In this document: one piece after another, positions 1 through 7,652 of the stretch
Numbering within the stretch: position 1 is the first letter of the stretch
Layout of the letters: the number at the start of each line of letters is the position of its first letter
From: Microbacterium sp.
GTDB lineage: Bacteria > Actinomycetota > Actinomycetes > Actinomycetales > Microbacteriaceae
Reading direction: 5' to 3'
Length of the DNA: 23,133 nt
Assembly (NCBI GenBank): GCA_003524435.1
Contig: DQHP01000106.1
Location: 1-23,133, forward strand
Made by a program: the position numbers and the translations under genes
The notes under the pieces: model-generated
Told to the model about the DNA's origin: nothing
Databases searched by the model: none
The model's input: only the letters and a program-made list of their open reading frames with translations

Positions 1-2
1 CG

Positions 3-689
3 GCGGATGCCGCCCTCATCCGCACTGCGCTGGGCACACTGACGGAGACCGACGAGCGGTCGGCAGCGGCTGATCCGGCCGCGCTCGCCGCAGCGACCAC
101 CGCGGTGGACGGGTATCAGGCTGCGCTGGCCGAGGCGGCCATTCCTGAACTGCCAGCAGCATATGAGCGCGGCTCGGTTGATGAAGGTTCACTCTCGAGC
201 GTCGGCGAAGCCATCGATATCGTGCAGCAGAAGATGACCGATGTCGACGCGGCAGCTGAAGAACTGCGCACAGCACGCACGGCGGTCGACGCGCTGAAAG
301 AGACGTACACAGCGCAGCTCGCGACCTTTGCGAACAGCTTCACGACGCATGCTGCCGCAGAGGTCGAGGAATATGAGGTAGCGGGGGATGAGTTTCGGGA
401 TGCTGTCACCGCCGCCGCAGCGGCCATCGTCGCCACTCCGCTGAACGGCGCTGCGGGCGCTGCCGCGCTGACGGCGTATCGCAACGCAGTTGATGCACTG
501 CACACCGCCGACCACGATGAGCGCGTGCGCATCGAAGAAGAGGCTGAGCGCGAGCGCGAGAACAATCGTCCGCGCTACAACCCACCCCCGAATCAGCCAG
601 AGCCCACCGAAGAGCCTGAGGAGCCGGCTCCGACCGAGCCTGAAACTGGCGGCGATACGGGTGGCGGCGAAGAGTCGCCAGCAGGCTGA
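3..689 (+). CDS. Ala/Glu-rich hypothetical protein, 3' part only
   Basis: The reading frame is open from the left edge (base 3), so the start lies outside the window; an internal GTG at 105 is not a convincing start because clear coding sequence precedes it. The visible 228 residues are very rich in Ala and Glu with helix-forming stretches (for example VQQKMTDVDAAAEELRTAR), which suggests a long alpha-helical or coiled-coil body. The last 45 residues are low-complexity Pro/Glu/Thr/Gly (RYNPPPNQPEPTEEPEEP, then GGDTGGGEESPAG). Such tails are common in actinobacterial secreted or wall-associated proteins. No membrane segment or catalytic motif is visible. It precedes the polysaccharide operon by almost 300 bases and is probably a separate transcription unit. 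I do not recognise the family; cell-surface location is only an inference. Confidence 0.7.
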   Translation, partial: ADAALIRTALGTLTETDERSAAADPAALAAATTAVDGYQAALAEAAIPELPAAYERGSVDEGSLSSVGEAIDIVQQKMTDVDAAAEELRTARTAVDALKETYTAQLATFANSFTTHAAAEVEEYEVAGDEFRDAVTAAAAAIVATPLNGAAGAAALTAYRNAVDALHTADHDERVRIEEEAERERENNRPRYNPPPNQPEPTEEPEEPAPTEPETGGDTGGGEESPAG

Positions 690-723
690 GTTGCGGTCGG
701 GTGCTTATCGCAACGCAGCGTCC

Positions 724-744
724 CAGTGACATCGGATGTCACTG
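724..744 (+). terminator. Hairpin after the first gene (possible terminator or operator)
   Basis: The arms CAGTGACAT and ATGTCACTG form a perfect 9-bp stem around the three bases CGG, 34 bases after the stop codon at 689. A run of five T starts at 760, about 15 bases after the stem, which is further than in a classical intrinsic terminator. The site could terminate the first gene or be an operator for the polysaccharide operon that follows. The pairing is seen directly; the role is inferred. Confidence 0.35.
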
Positions 745-967
745 CGATATGCCACGATGTTTTTAGAAGCTCTAACTAGATGCTGAAGAATAGAGTTGTG
801 CATTCGCACAGCTGAGGGGTAGTACCGCGGGAAAAGGCACGGACACGGACACTTACACGAACACAGATACCGGATCGATTCAGATCGTTTCGGTCGCTCA
901 GCGACGCCGACGCATCGCTGCCGCCATCGTTGACAGCTTCGCGTGGATCATCGGGATTTTTGCCGCA
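745..967 (+). promoter_or_regulatory. Leader of the polysaccharide operon
   Basis: This stretch lies between the hairpin and the first standard start codon of the operon. It contains an AT-richer part (760-800, with TAGAGT at 791 as a weak -10 candidate), then GGTAGTACC at 818-826, which is a perfect 4-1-4 inverted repeat, then the purine-rich GGGAAAAGG at 829-837, which resembles a ribosome binding site. From 794 onward the frame of the dehydratase gene is open, and 857-967 reads as a plausible N-terminus with a transmembrane helix, so part of this leader is probably coding. No good -35/-10 pair can be called with certainty. Confidence 0.35.
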
Positions 968-2725
968 GTGGTGTTGCGGTTCGAATACACACCCGAAGTC
1001 GGTGGCTGGACCGCAACTCTGGTGCTGGCACTTATTGCCGCGGCCCTGCAGATTATCGTTGGTTACTATTTGGCTTTCTATCGAGGCCGCTATACCTACG
1101 GCTCCTTCGAAGAGGTGCGTACGCTGGGGCTCGCAGTGCTTGGACAGGCGCTCGTGCTCGCAATTCTTGTGTTCGTCTTCGGACCGCTAGTCAGCCTTCC
1201 GCGTGGAACAGTCATTCTCGCGTTCCCCTTTGTGCTGCTGATGATGTTCGGCGTCCGTTACCTCGCGCGTCTCATCCTTGAACGCAATCGGCGTCCCGGT
1301 GCGCAGGCAGAGCCGGCATTGATCGTCGGTGCCGGCTACCTCGGTGATGCGCTGCTCCACAACATGATGACTGATCCGACCTCGCCGTTCCGGGCCGTAG
1401 GGCTGCTCGACGACGACCCGGCTAAGAAGAACCTGCGGCTGAGGGGCGTGCCGGTAGTAGGGCGCACTAATAAGATTGCGGAAGCTGCCGAGCGCACCGG
1501 GGCGAAGGCCATTGTCGTCGCCATCGGTCGTGCTGACAGCACACTGCTGCGTCGCCTCGCTGATCAAGCTGAGGCTGCCGACCTGACGGTTTCGGTGACC
1601 CCGACCTTGGGCAGTATGCTGAGCGGGGAACAGTCGGTATCCGACTTGCGCGACATCAGCATTGAAGACCTCATCGGCCGTCACCCGGTCGATACCAACG
1701 TTGAACTCATCGCCGGCTATGTAACCGGTCGACGTGTTCTTGTCACGGGCGCCGGCGGTTCGATCGGCTCAGAGCTGTGCCGCCAACTGTCGAAGTACGG
1801 CCCGAGTGAGCTCATCATGCTCGACCGTGACGAGACCGGTCTGCAGATCGCTCAGCTGGGCACGTTGGGCCACGGCTTACTCGACTCGAGAGACGTCGTG
1901 CTGGCAGACATCCGTGAAGAGGCCACACTCAACGAGATTTTCGCCGACCGTCGCCCAGAGGTCGTCTTTCATGCGGCGGCGCTGAAGCACCTGCCGATGC
2001 TGGAACAGTACCCAGACGAGGCGTGGAAGACGAACGTGCTCGGCACGCTGAATGTGCTCACCGCAGCTCGTGCTGCGGGGGTCGATACGTTCGTGAACGT
2101 CTCGACAGATAAAGCGGCGAATCCGACGAGCGTGCTCGGTCACTCCAAGCGTGTGGCCGAGAAGCTCACTGCGTGGGCGGGCGAGCAGACCGGCATGCGC
2201 TACCTCTCGGTGCGCTTCGGTAACGTTATCGGCAGCCGTGGATCGATGCTGCCGACGTTTCAAACGCTGATCGAAGCCGGGGGCCCGCTGACGGTGACGC
2301 ACCCCGATGTCACGCGCTACTTCATGACAATTCCCGAGGCGTGCCAGCTTGTGATTCAGGCCGGTGGCATCGGACGAACCGGGGAGGTGCTGATCCTCGA
2401 CATGGGCGAGCCCGTATCAATTCTTGAAGTCGCAAAGCGCATGATCGCGATGTCAGGCAAGAGCGTTGAGATCGTCTTCACGGGCCTTCGTCCCGGGGAA
2501 AAGCTGCACGAAGAACTCGTTGGCCAACGGGAGAAGCTCGAGCGCCCGTTTCACTCGAAAATCTCGCATACCCGCGCGGATATCATTGATCCGGTCCGTC
2601 TCGACAGAGACGGCTGGATGGCGCGGTTGTTCACCGACCCACGGGGCAACGACACAGCGGTGGTTGAACTGATTACGACCCCCGTGGCGAACGACGAAAC
2701 CAAGGACCACCGACCTTCACTGTAA
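968..2725 (+). CDS. Membrane-bound UDP-HexNAc 4,6-dehydratase (WbpM/PglF/CapD family)
   Basis: Polytopic membrane protein of the nucleoside-diphosphate-sugar 4,6-dehydratase family, expected to convert UDP-GlcNAc to UDP-2-acetamido-2,6-dideoxy-4-keto-hexose. Three membrane helices lie within the first 110 residues. A first nucleotide-binding-like domain follows (VGAGYLG near residue 120), then the catalytic short-chain-dehydrogenase domain with VTGAGGSIGSE near 258. The STDKAANP stretch near 380 is followed by LGHSK, where the usual Tyr of YxxxK is Leu; WbpM-type enzymes also lack this Tyr. The start is a problem. GTG 968 is the first ATG/GTG/TTG in frame, but it removes the first of the four helices typical of the family, and the open frame upstream (to 794) encodes a fitting helix (IVDSFAWIIGIFAAVVLRF). 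The real start is probably an unusual codon near 839-845 or elsewhere upstream. It leads the operon and pairs functionally with the DegT aminotransferase next to it. Confidence 0.9.
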   Translation: MVLRFEYTPEVGGWTATLVLALIAAALQIIVGYYLAFYRGRYTYGSFEEVRTLGLAVLGQALVLAILVFVFGPLVSLPRGTVILAFPFVLLMMFGVRYLARLILERNRRPGAQAEPALIVGAGYLGDALLHNMMTDPTSPFRAVGLLDDDPAKKNLRLRGVPVVGRTNKIAEAAERTGAKAIVVAIGRADSTLLRRLADQAEAADLTVSVTPTLGSMLSGEQSVSDLRDISIEDLIGRHPVDTNVELIAGYVTGRRVLVTGAGGSIGSELCRQLSKYGPSELIMLDRDETGLQIAQLGTLGHGLLDSRDVVLADIREEATLNEIFADRRPEVVFHAAALKHLPMLEQYPDEAWKTNVLGTLNVLTAARAAGVDTFVNVSTDKAANPTSVLGHSKRVAEKLTAWAGEQTGMRYLSVRFGNVIGSRGSMLPTFQTLIEAGGPLTVTHPDVTRYFMTIPEACQLVIQAGGIGRTGEVLILDMGEPVSILEVAKRMIAMSGKSVEIVFTGLRPGEKLHEELVGQREKLERPFHSKISHTRADIIDPVRLDRDGWMARLFTDPRGNDTAVVELITTPVANDETKDHRPSL

Positions 2726-2763
2726 GCAAGATGTTCAGCAGAACTCGCGAAGGAACTTGAACA

Positions 2764-3927
2764 ATGAACATGACTGACTCCTTTATCCCGTTCGCCGTCC
2801 CCAGCATCACCGAGGACGAGGTACAGGCGGCAGCCGAAGCGATCCGATCAGGATGGTTGACCACTGGTGTCAACGCAGTCGCATTTGAGCGTGAGTTTGC
2901 AGAGTACCTTGAAGGTGAGGGGCTTCATGCGGTTGCCGTTAACTCTGCCACGGCCGCTCTGCACTTGGCTGTGGAGGCAGCTGGCGTCGGCCCTGGGGAT
3001 GAAGTGCTGGTTCCAACATGGACGTTTACTGCGACCGCTGAGGTCGTGCGTTATGTTGGTGCGACACCGATATTCGTGGATGTGAACGCGGAGACTCTAA
3101 ACATAGATCTCGATGCAGCGTCCAAGAAGGTGACAGCACGGACACGTGCGATTATTCCGGTACATTTCGCAGGCTTACCGATACCGAGAGACGCGCTCGG
3201 AAAATTTTCTAAGGATCACGGCCTCGCGGTTATCGAGGATGCCGCGCATGCCTTCCCTGTGCGCGACGACGGGAGATTCATCGGCGATAGTGAGAGCGCA
3301 GCTGTTGTCTTCTCCTTCTATGCGACGAAGACGATCACAACAGGTGAAGGCGGAATGCTCGTGACGCGGAACGAGAAAATAGCCGAGCGTGCTCGAATAA
3401 TGCGTTTGCATGGCATCAGCCGCGATGTCTTCGATCGCTATACCTCGAAAACGCCAGCGTGGCAGTACTCTGTCGTTGCTCCCGGATTCAAGTACAATCT
3501 CACTGATCCTGCCGCAGCTATTGGCCGGGTCCAGTTGCGACGTTCGGAAGAGATGCGGCAACAGCGGCAGGCGATTGCGACGCGCTACGATGCCGCTTTT
3601 TTGAATCTCCCAATGACTCTTCCGGTGGGATCTGTCGCGGACCTCGGCCATGCACACCATCTGTATGTCGTGAGACTAAAGGATGAAGCTCCCCTTTCTC
3701 GAGATGCGTTCATCGAAGCACTCGCAGATATCGGTGTGGGTACGAGCGTTCATTTCATCCCTTTGCATATGCACCCCTACTGGAAAGAGACTTACGATCT
3801 AAGGGCGGAGCACTATCCAGTGGCGACGCGGTCTTTCGCGAGTGCTGTTAGTCTGCCATTGTTCGCGGACATGACCGATCTTCAGGTCGAGCGTGTTACC
3901 CAGGCAGTTCGATCCCTATTATCGTGA
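2764..3927 (+). CDS. DegT/DnrJ/EryC1/StrS-family sugar aminotransferase
   Basis: PLP-dependent transaminase of 387 residues, the normal family length, expected to aminate the 4-keto group of the sugar nucleotide made by the preceding dehydratase, with Glu as likely donor. Visible motifs are the substrate-binding N-terminus (IPFAVPSITEDEV), the TWTFTATAEVVRYVGATPIF segment, the PLP-contacting VIEDAAHAF near residue 160, and SFYATKTITTGEGGML near 185-200, which contains the Schiff-base Lys. The ATG at 2764 has GAAGGA nine bases upstream. The order dehydratase then DegT is that of PglF-PglE in bacillosamine synthesis, so the likely product is a UDP-4-amino-4,6-dideoxy-GlcNAc-type sugar. Which epimer is made cannot be read from the sequence. 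Its stop overlaps the next GTG by four bases. Confidence 0.92.
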   Translation: MNMTDSFIPFAVPSITEDEVQAAAEAIRSGWLTTGVNAVAFEREFAEYLEGEGLHAVAVNSATAALHLAVEAAGVGPGDEVLVPTWTFTATAEVVRYVGATPIFVDVNAETLNIDLDAASKKVTARTRAIIPVHFAGLPIPRDALGKFSKDHGLAVIEDAAHAFPVRDDGRFIGDSESAAVVFSFYATKTITTGEGGMLVTRNEKIAERARIMRLHGISRDVFDRYTSKTPAWQYSVVAPGFKYNLTDPAAAIGRVQLRRSEEMRQQRQAIATRYDAAFLNLPMTLPVGSVADLGHAHHLYVVRLKDEAPLSRDAFIEALADIGVGTSVHFIPLHMHPYWKETYDLRAEHYPVATRSFASAVSLPLFADMTDLQVERVTQAVRSLLS

Positions 3928-5894
3928 TTGAGTCGACACTTGATGCTGGAATCAAAAGCCAGCACAATGAGACGAACCCTATGCGCATCGGCATCTTCAC
4001 CCAGTGGTATGACCCTGAGCCGGGTCCTGCGGCGCTCATGGGGGTACTTGCACGTGAACTCGTGGCACGCGGGCATGATGTGTATGTGCTCACGGGCTTC
4101 CCCAACTACCCATCTGGAAGAATCGCACCAGGATACCGCCAGCGTATCGTCCACCGCGAACTCAAGGACGGCGTGCGCGTCACCCGCGTCCCTATCTACC
4201 CCAGCCATAACGGCTCCGCTTTTAAGCGGCTAATAAACTACGTGTCGTTCGGAGTCAGTGCGACGCTTCTTGGAGTGCCAAGGTTGCCAAAGCTTGATGC
4301 AGTCTGGGTGAACTTCTCGCCGATCACCTTGAGTATGCCTCTTCGCTGGCAGCAGTTGCGGTCATCTACTCCGACGGTGTGCGAAGTCGCTGATCTTTGG
4401 CCAGACACGCTCCTTGTGGCGGGTCTCAACGGGTCGAAGTTGTTGGCGCGAGCCTCACGATTCCTCAAACGCTGGTGCTTTAGCGTGTACCGAGCGGCCG
4501 ACGCAGTGGTGTACATCTCACCGGGAGTCGGTAATGTCTTGGAGTCACGAGGCGTCAACCCCGCTCGACTGCACTACATCCCAAAGCCCGCAAACGAGCA
4601 GCGTTCCTCGGACACTGATGGTGGCGATCTCCGTGCAAGTCTAGGATTGCCCAAGAATAGGATCGTGCTGTTGTATGCGGGTGCTCTCGGAGAGGCACAA
4701 GGACTCGACACGCTTATCGATGCGTGCGCGCTTCGGCCTGACCTCCCGCTCGAGGTGCTCATAGCCGGTTCAGGTGTTGACGAAGAATCCCTGAGACGGA
4801 AGGCGGTCGAATTAGGGCGCTCAAATATCACATTTCTCGGCCGGATAGACGAAACGAAGATGCGATCTCTGTACGAAGCTGCGGATGCTTGCTATCTCAG
4901 CTTGTCCGCTCACGTGCTGAGCAAGATCACGATGCCCAGTAAGACCCAGGCCATCCTCTACTCAGGTAAGCCAGTGCTCTGTGCAGCGGAGGGGGACGTA
5001 GCAGAGCTGATCGAAGGCCAAGGGGTCGGACTCACAGCGGATCCGGGCGACGTGATGAGTATCGCGGCGGCTTTGGACGAACTGTGTGGGCTCGGCAGGA
5101 CCGCGCTGGCCGCCATGGGTGAACGGGCAGCCGCTCTCTACGAGGAAGAATTCTCCGCGCGACGACTGGGAGACCGAGCGGAGGGGCTTCTCCGTGAGGT
5201 AACCGGAGCGCATCGGCCGTTGTGGCACCGCCGCACCCCCGCGTTGAGCCGGTTCAGCGTCAACGAGATCGCTCCGAATGAGGTCTCTCGTGTGGTGGCG
5301 CTGCACAGGCAGGCATTCCCTGACTTTTTTCTCTCGCGACTGGGGGCTCCGTTTCTAGCGGAGTTCTACCGCGGATTCATCGGAGACCCCACCGCGATCG
5401 TCGCCGTAGAACGGGACGCAGCCGGAGCCGCGATCGGCATTGCAGTTGGAACTATTCAACCGGACAGCTTCTTCCGAAGACTGTTGAAAAAGCGTCTTCT
5501 CGGATTCCTCCTCGCATCAGCGCGGGCGGCGATTCGCGATCCTCGAACTATTCCGCGTCTTCTCGGCGCCGTACGATACCGGGGCGACGTTCCGGACGCT
5601 TTGTCAGGTGCACTTCTCAGCTCGATCAACGTGGATCCTGTTGTGCAGGGCACCGGGGTTGGTCGACGGCTGCTCCAAAGTTGGATCGAACGGGCGCGTG
5701 AGATGGGTGTGCAGAGAGCATTTCTTACGACGGATGCCGTCGATAATCAGCGCACGAATGACTTCTATGCAACTAGCGGTTGGGTATTACACGACGTGTT
5801 CACGAACCGAAACGGCCGCAAGATGAATCGCTACGTCCGCGAATTCGCACCCAATGAGTCGTGGAACGAAGAGGTGTCAGAAGATGCACGGTGA
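3924..5894 (+). CDS. Fusion: GT4 glycosyltransferase (WbuB-like) + GNAT acetyltransferase
   Basis: Two enzymes in one chain of 656 residues. The N-terminal part (about residues 20-430) is a GT-B, family 4 glycosyltransferase of the WbuB type: MRIGIFTQWYDPEPGPAA, the LTGFPNYPSG motif, CEVADLWPDTL, LLYAGALGEAQGLD, and the donor-site stretch MPSKTQAILYSGKPVL. WbuB-like enzymes include L-FucNAc transferases, which fits fnlABC downstream. The C-terminal part (about 442-645) is a GNAT acetyltransferase; its acetyl-CoA loop is visible as VVQGTGVGRRLLQSW near residue 575, followed by TTDAVDNQRTNDFYATSGW. The GTG start at 3924 overlaps the previous stop (GTGA). ATG 3981, directly at MRIGIF, is an equally good or better start. 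The GNAT domain may acetylate the 4-amino sugar made upstream, as the GNAT enzymes WecD and PseH do on theirs; this is inference. Confidence 0.88.
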   Translation: MIESTLDAGIKSQHNETNPMRIGIFTQWYDPEPGPAALMGVLARELVARGHDVYVLTGFPNYPSGRIAPGYRQRIVHRELKDGVRVTRVPIYPSHNGSAFKRLINYVSFGVSATLLGVPRLPKLDAVWVNFSPITLSMPLRWQQLRSSTPTVCEVADLWPDTLLVAGLNGSKLLARASRFLKRWCFSVYRAADAVVYISPGVGNVLESRGVNPARLHYIPKPANEQRSSDTDGGDLRASLGLPKNRIVLLYAGALGEAQGLDTLIDACALRPDLPLEVLIAGSGVDEESLRRKAVELGRSNITFLGRIDETKMRSLYEAADACYLSLSAHVLSKITMPSKTQAILYSGKPVLCAAEGDVAELIEGQGVGLTADPGDVMSIAAALDELCGLGRTALAAMGERAAALYEEEFSARRLGDRAEGLLREVTGAHRPLWHRRTPALSRFSVNEIAPNEVSRVVALHRQAFPDFFLSRLGAPFLAEFYRGFIGDPTAIVAVERDAAGAAIGIAVGTIQPDSFFRRLLKKRLLGFLLASARAAIRDPRTIPRLLGAVRYRGDVPDALSGALLSSINVDPVVQGTGVGRRLLQSWIERAREMGVQRAFLTTDAVDNQRTNDFYATSGWVLHDVFTNRNGRKMNRYVREFAPNESWNEEVSEDAR

Positions 5895-6546
5895 ATGGCG
5901 CTTCCGTCTCCGAGATGTGCTCGTGTCATCTCTCCTGCTCGCTCTTTGCTCGCCAGTTTTCCTGGTGTTGGCAGTCTTAATTCCGCGCGATTCGCAGGGG
6001 CCGGTGATGTTCCGGCAGATACGAGTGAGCCGGGGGGGCGCTGAATTCCGTATCCACAAATTCCGTTCTATGACGAGCAAGCTCTCCGGACCGTCAGTGT
6101 CCACCTCGACGGACATTCGGATCACACGGTTGGGACGACTGATCCGAATCTCAAAGCTTGATGAACTTCCGCAACTCATCGATGTGTTCCAGGGGAAGAT
6201 GAGCCTTGTCGGCCCGCGACCGGAGTTGCCCGAGTATGTATCGCATTGGCCGAGGGAGCTGCGCCCGATTATTCTCTCGGTTCGCCCGGGGATTACCGAC
6301 CCAGCAACCGTCATTCTCCGTAATGAGGCTGAGTACCTCGCTCGATTCGAGAATCCCGAGCGGGCGTACGTGGAGCATCTTTTGCCAGCCAAGGCCAGGA
6401 TCTACTCAGATTATGTACGGGGACGGTCCTTTAGCGGGGATATACGCATCGTTTGGGCCACTGTACGAGCGATCATTCGTCCGGAACCAGTGACGGAGAG
6501 ACTCATCGAGAGGCTGATTGATCGGTCACGTGGCGAGCATGAGTAG
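5884..6546 (+). CDS. Initiating sugar-1-phosphate transferase (polyprenol-phosphate, PglC/WbaP catalytic type)
   Basis: Short bacterial sugar transferase (220 residues, PF02397 type) that should transfer a sugar phosphate from a UDP-sugar to undecaprenyl phosphate and so start the repeat unit at the inner face of the membrane. It has the single N-terminal re-entrant hydrophobic helix (residues 10-32, VLVSSLLLALCSPVFLVLAV), then GPVMFRQIRVSRGG, HKFRSM, the catalytic-region signature LDELPQLIDVFQGKMSLVGP with RPELPEY, and VRPGITDPATV. It lacks the extra membrane helices of WbaP/WcaJ and is the size of PglC, which uses UDP-diNAcBac. I chose ATG 5884, with AGAGG about nine bases upstream and an 11-base overlap with the previous gene. 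ATG 5854 would add ten residues inside that gene's end. The first sugar is not determined by sequence alone. Confidence 0.93.
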   Translation: MHGEWRFRLRDVLVSSLLLALCSPVFLVLAVLIPRDSQGPVMFRQIRVSRGGAEFRIHKFRSMTSKLSGPSVSTSTDIRITRLGRLIRISKLDELPQLIDVFQGKMSLVGPRPELPEYVSHWPRELRPIILSVRPGITDPATVILRNEAEYLARFENPERAYVEHLLPAKARIYSDYVRGRSFSGDIRIVWATVRAIIRPEPVTERLIERLIDRSRGEHE

Positions 6547-6605
6547 TTCGATGCCATGAGCCACCGGAGGATTTGAAAAACGTGACGAAGGCAGAGAAGG
6601 AAGAG

Positions 6606-7652
6606 ATGGAAAACACATACAGCGGTAGTCGTGTGCTCGTAACTGGCGGCACGGGGTCGTTCGGGCACACAGTTGCTAAGCGGTTGCTCGAGCGCGACGT
6701 CGCCGAGATCCGTATCCTTAGCCGAGACGAGGCGAAGCAAGATCAGATGCGTCACGATCTGCGTGACCCACGTCTTCGCTTCTATGTCGGTGACGTGCGT
6801 GACTACGGGAGCGTAGAACGGGCGAGCCGCGATGTCGACTACATTTTTCATGCGGCAGCGCTAAAGCAAGTGCCGTCTTGCGAGTTTTTTCCGATGGAAG
6901 CAGTGCGTACAAACGTCATCGGCAGCGAGAACGTAGTTCAGGCAGCGGAGAATAACGGCGTGAAATCGCTCGTCTGCCTAAGTACCGACAAAGCGGTCTA
7001 CCCTGTAAATGCAATGGGGATGTCGAAAGCGATGATGGAAAAGGTCGCGCAATCGCACGGGCTGAACAACCCGAATGCTGCGACCACGGTGTCGCTCGTC
7101 CGCTACGGCAATGTTATGTATTCGCGGGGATCCGTTATTCCGTTGTTCATCCGACAACTTAAGTCGGGCAAGAATCTCACGGTTACTAATCCGGACATGA
7201 CTCGCTTCATGATGTCATTGGCAAACTCGGTGCAACTCGTAGAGTTTGCCTTCCAACACGCGCGACAAGGAGACCTGTTCGTTCGCAAAGCAGAGGCTTG
7301 CACGATACGTGACCTGGCACAGGCTGTCATCAATTTGTTTAACGCCAAAGCTGGAATCGAAGTAATTGGTACCCGACATGCCGAGAAGGTATCGGAGGCT
7401 CTCGCGACTCGGGAGGAGCTCTCGCGCGCAGAGGACCTGGGCGATTACTTCCGAGTCGTTGCGGATAACCGCGATCTTAATTACAGCGTCTACGTGGAGA
7501 AGGGAGACGTGGCGCAGACGCAGTACGACGACTACGACTCGCACAGGGTCGACCGGATGAGCGTAGAGGCGGTGGAGGACCTCTTGTTGACGTTGCCCGA
7601 AATACGAGCCGAACTATTAGCCGCGGGCATCGACCCCGAGAGGCGCTCCTGA
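6606..7652 (+). CDS. fnlA: UDP-GlcNAc 4,6-dehydratase/5-epimerase (FnlA/WbjB/Cap5E)
   Basis: Soluble extended short-chain dehydrogenase (348 residues) that opens the UDP-L-FucNAc pathway by 4,6-dehydration and C5 (and C3) epimerisation of UDP-GlcNAc. Seen: the cofactor loop VLVTGGTGSFGH near residues 10-21, SRDEAKQDQMRHDL, FHAAALKQVPSCEFFP, and STDKAVYPVNAMGMSKAMME, where Met stands in the Tyr position of YxxxK as in other members of this subgroup. VRYGNVMYSRGSVIP and the characteristic C-terminal YDSHRVDRMSVEAV follow. I prefer ATG 6606, preceded by GAAGGAAG and giving the family-standard N-terminus; TTG 6573 or GTG 6582, after GGAGG at 6566, would add 11 or 8 residues. The TGATG junction overlaps the next start by one base. 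It is distinct from the large membrane dehydratase at the operon start. Confidence 0.93.
   Translation: MENTYSGSRVLVTGGTGSFGHTVAKRLLERDVAEIRILSRDEAKQDQMRHDLRDPRLRFYVGDVRDYGSVERASRDVDYIFHAAALKQVPSCEFFPMEAVRTNVIGSENVVQAAENNGVKSLVCLSTDKAVYPVNAMGMSKAMMEKVAQSHGLNNPNAATTVSLVRYGNVMYSRGSVIPLFIRQLKSGKNLTVTNPDMTRFMMSLANSVQLVEFAFQHARQGDLFVRKAEACTIRDLAQAVINLFNAKAGIEVIGTRHAEKVSEALATREELSRAEDLGDYFRVVADNRDLNYSVYVEKGDVAQTQYDDYDSHRVDRMSVEAVEDLLLTLPEIRAELLAAGIDPERRS

Noticed and set aside
116..565. 149-aa open frame on the - strand in the first gene
   Set aside because: A Ser/Ala-rich shadow of the Ala/Glu-rich + strand gene, with no start signal.
811..840. JUMPstart/ops (RfaH-type) element in the operon leader
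   Set aside because: The sequence GGGGTAGTACC shares only a few bases with GGCGGTAG, and RfaH control is not expected in an actinobacterium.
1187..1684. 165-aa open frame on the - strand inside the dehydratase gene
   Set aside because: Shadow of the membrane dehydratase; composition and lack of motifs show that it is not a gene.
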